Notes under the pieces: model-generated
The model's input: only the letters and a program-made list of their open reading frames with translations
The model's database searches: none
What the model was told of the DNA's origin: nothing
Shown here: in pieces, positions 62,973 through 64,000 of the stretch
Layout of the letters: each line of letters starts with the position of its first letter
Position numbering within the stretch: position 1 is the first letter of the stretch
Translations under genes and position numbers: made by a program
DNA from: Amorphophallus konjac
Taxonomy: Eukaryota; Streptophyta; Magnoliopsida; Alismatales; Araceae
DNA: 64,000 nt
NCBI GenBank assembly: GCA_022559845.1
Contig: CM040129.1
Coordinates: 1,426,001 to 1,490,000, forward strand
Direction of reading: 5' to 3'

Positions 62973-63880
62973 CGGGATGTGTTCGCCGTCCGGAAGGTCG
63001 AGCAGGCCCTGCTGGTGGAGAGAGACAGCTTGGCCGAATGCGTAATGCGAGGAAGACCCATCTATCTCCCCGGAGAGGTCAGGAAGTGGAGTGCCGTGCT
63101 GGGGCTGCAAGACCTGGCTCCGACAGACGGACTGCTGACTAGAGCTCCCGAGTTCGTACCCGCTCGGTGGAATGATTCCGCGGGCAGAGTGGATCGGGAG
63201 AAGCCGATTTTTGGTTTATTCCTTGCCCCGTTGAGATGGGGATATAGGGATGAATCATTCTTGTTGGATTGCTTGGCAATTCGCTTCAAGCACCAGATAT
63301 CAGTGGGATGGTTTGCTGAGCTGAAAGCTACAGACGCCCATGCATTCAGGCCCGGGGCAGTAGAGTTTACAGACTACGTGCTGCATCATTACGCTCCTCT
63401 ACTAACCAGAGCTGGTGTATATCACAGCGTGTATGCTTCCAGGTATCGGTACCCAATTTCTCGGGGATTGTGCTGTGGCATGATCGAGGTGTTTTGCCCT
63501 GAGTATAACACCTTCTATACTTCAGAGGGAGAGACTTCTTTGGACTTATGGAGCCTGTCTCAACTCAGCGGCCTGCCCATTGATGGAGAACACGCTGAAA
63601 CAAGTCTTAACTCAGACCAATGCAAACATCTCCTACGCTGGTTTCAACAAGTCTTTGGCGACCAAATGGCACGCACATACGTTGCCATTCAAAAAAAATG
63701 GTAGATCGCCTGGGGGTCCAAAAGGTTGAGGATGCTGAGATGGCTGAAGGACAAGCTGCTTCCCTGGAGATGAAGCTATCCGAGCTGGAGGCCACCGAGT
63801 TCAGATTGCAAGAACTGATCCGTCATCCCTCCCTGGGTATTCCTGTGCTGGAGGACATCTTCCGACGCCCTTTGCCGTAA

Positions 63881-64000
63881 TCTCTTTTCTTTATGTGCTC
63901 CCTTTTAATGCACCTTATGTATTCTAGGGCATGGCCCATGTAATCATGTGCTTTTTACTTCATAGTAATGAAAAATCTCCATCCTGATTTTGAATGAAGA
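63881..64000 (+). other. 3' flank of the Tat-2 antisense gene
   Basis: A T-rich stretch after the stop codon with TTTTAATGCACC, GCATGGCCCATGTAATC and AGTAATGAAAAATC, suitable for a plant poly(A) region. The window ends here. Confidence 0.45.

Larger units (their letters stand above)
52817..63880 (+). pseudogene. Antisense PMD-like gene of Tat-2, split by NA-3 and internally deleted
   Basis: Start ATG 52817 (MASSSSSRAVVTWENVNSL). The first piece ends at 53065, where NA-3 is inserted; the frame resumes at 62973 when one target duplication is counted. Then come VRKVEQALLVERDSL, PARWNDSAGRVDREKP, GLFLAPLRWGYRDES, AVEFTDYVLHHYAPLL, RYRYPISRGLCCGMIEVF and GETSLDLWSLSQLSG, as in Tat-1. After GLPIDGEHAE (63598) about 100 bp of foreign sequence leads to TAG 63702, then the C-terminal coiled coil (LEMKLSELEATEFRLQELI) ending DIFRRPLP at TAA 63878. 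The PMD core signature and the intron-bearing middle are missing. Confidence 0.75.

Noticed and set aside
1..64000. tRNA or rRNA genes
   Set aside because: No cloverleaf-type A/B box sets or rRNA-like tracts were noticed; tRNA-related strings are primer binding sites only.

Overview
This window is nuclear plant DNA with no ordinary host gene that I can support. It is a stack of LTR retrotransposons, several nested in others, plus a degenerate CACTA-type DNA transposon. The flowering-plant origin is inferred from Tat-type and chromovirus (Tekay/Del) Ty3/gypsy elements, an initiator-Met primer binding site (TGGTATCAGAGC) in three elements, a Ptta/En/Spm-like transposase and a plant mobile domain (PMD) protein. 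I cannot name the species.

Layout. 1-3518: end of a minus-strand LTR element (LTR-A) inserted into a Tat-type element. 3519-38770: Tat-1, plus strand. Its decayed pol (3519-8261) is followed by a minisatellite block (8268-11140), then by a long gene on the opposite strand (36790 down to 11584) and a 3' LTR (37517 to about 38770). The antisense gene is split by two younger insertions: Tekay-1 (15993-26298, target duplication CATAC) and Chr-2, a minus-strand chromovirus (26469-36195, target duplication AGTTC). 38771-50300: LTR-like modules, a satellite-like tandem repeat, a CACTA transposase pseudogene and the LTR end of a minus-strand Tekay relative. 50350-64000: Tat-2, a second Tat-type element in the opposite orientation, with its 3' LTR ending at 52063 and its own antisense gene starting at 52817. 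That gene is split by NA-3, a pol-less LTR element (53066-62967, target duplication GGAAG).

Main point. Both Tat elements carry, between integrase and 3' LTR and antisense to gag-pol, a gene for a PMD-like protein with its own TATA-like box and a probable 5'-UTR intron. In Tat-1 the pieces rejoin in one frame across both insertions once four short introns (76-87 bp, GT..AG, phases matching) are removed: 1,611 codons, five premature stops, no frameshift. Antisense orientation explains how introns survive retrotransposition, because they are not introns in the genomic RNA. GCGCC-rich motif arrays lie directly upstream of the TATA box of the antisense gene and of the LTR in both elements, which suggests shared control of the two promoters.

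A second pattern crosses families. LTRs or leaders of LTR-A, Tekay-1, a minus-strand Tekay relative and NA-3 carry dense arrays of short GC-rich dyads of the general form ACGCCCT-spacer-AGGGCGT, often with a similar centre (CTRGGGCAGG). Relative ages by eye: Tat-1 is oldest (ten stops in pol), Chr-2 is intermediate (LTRs about 2% different), Tekay-1 is youngest (about 1%).
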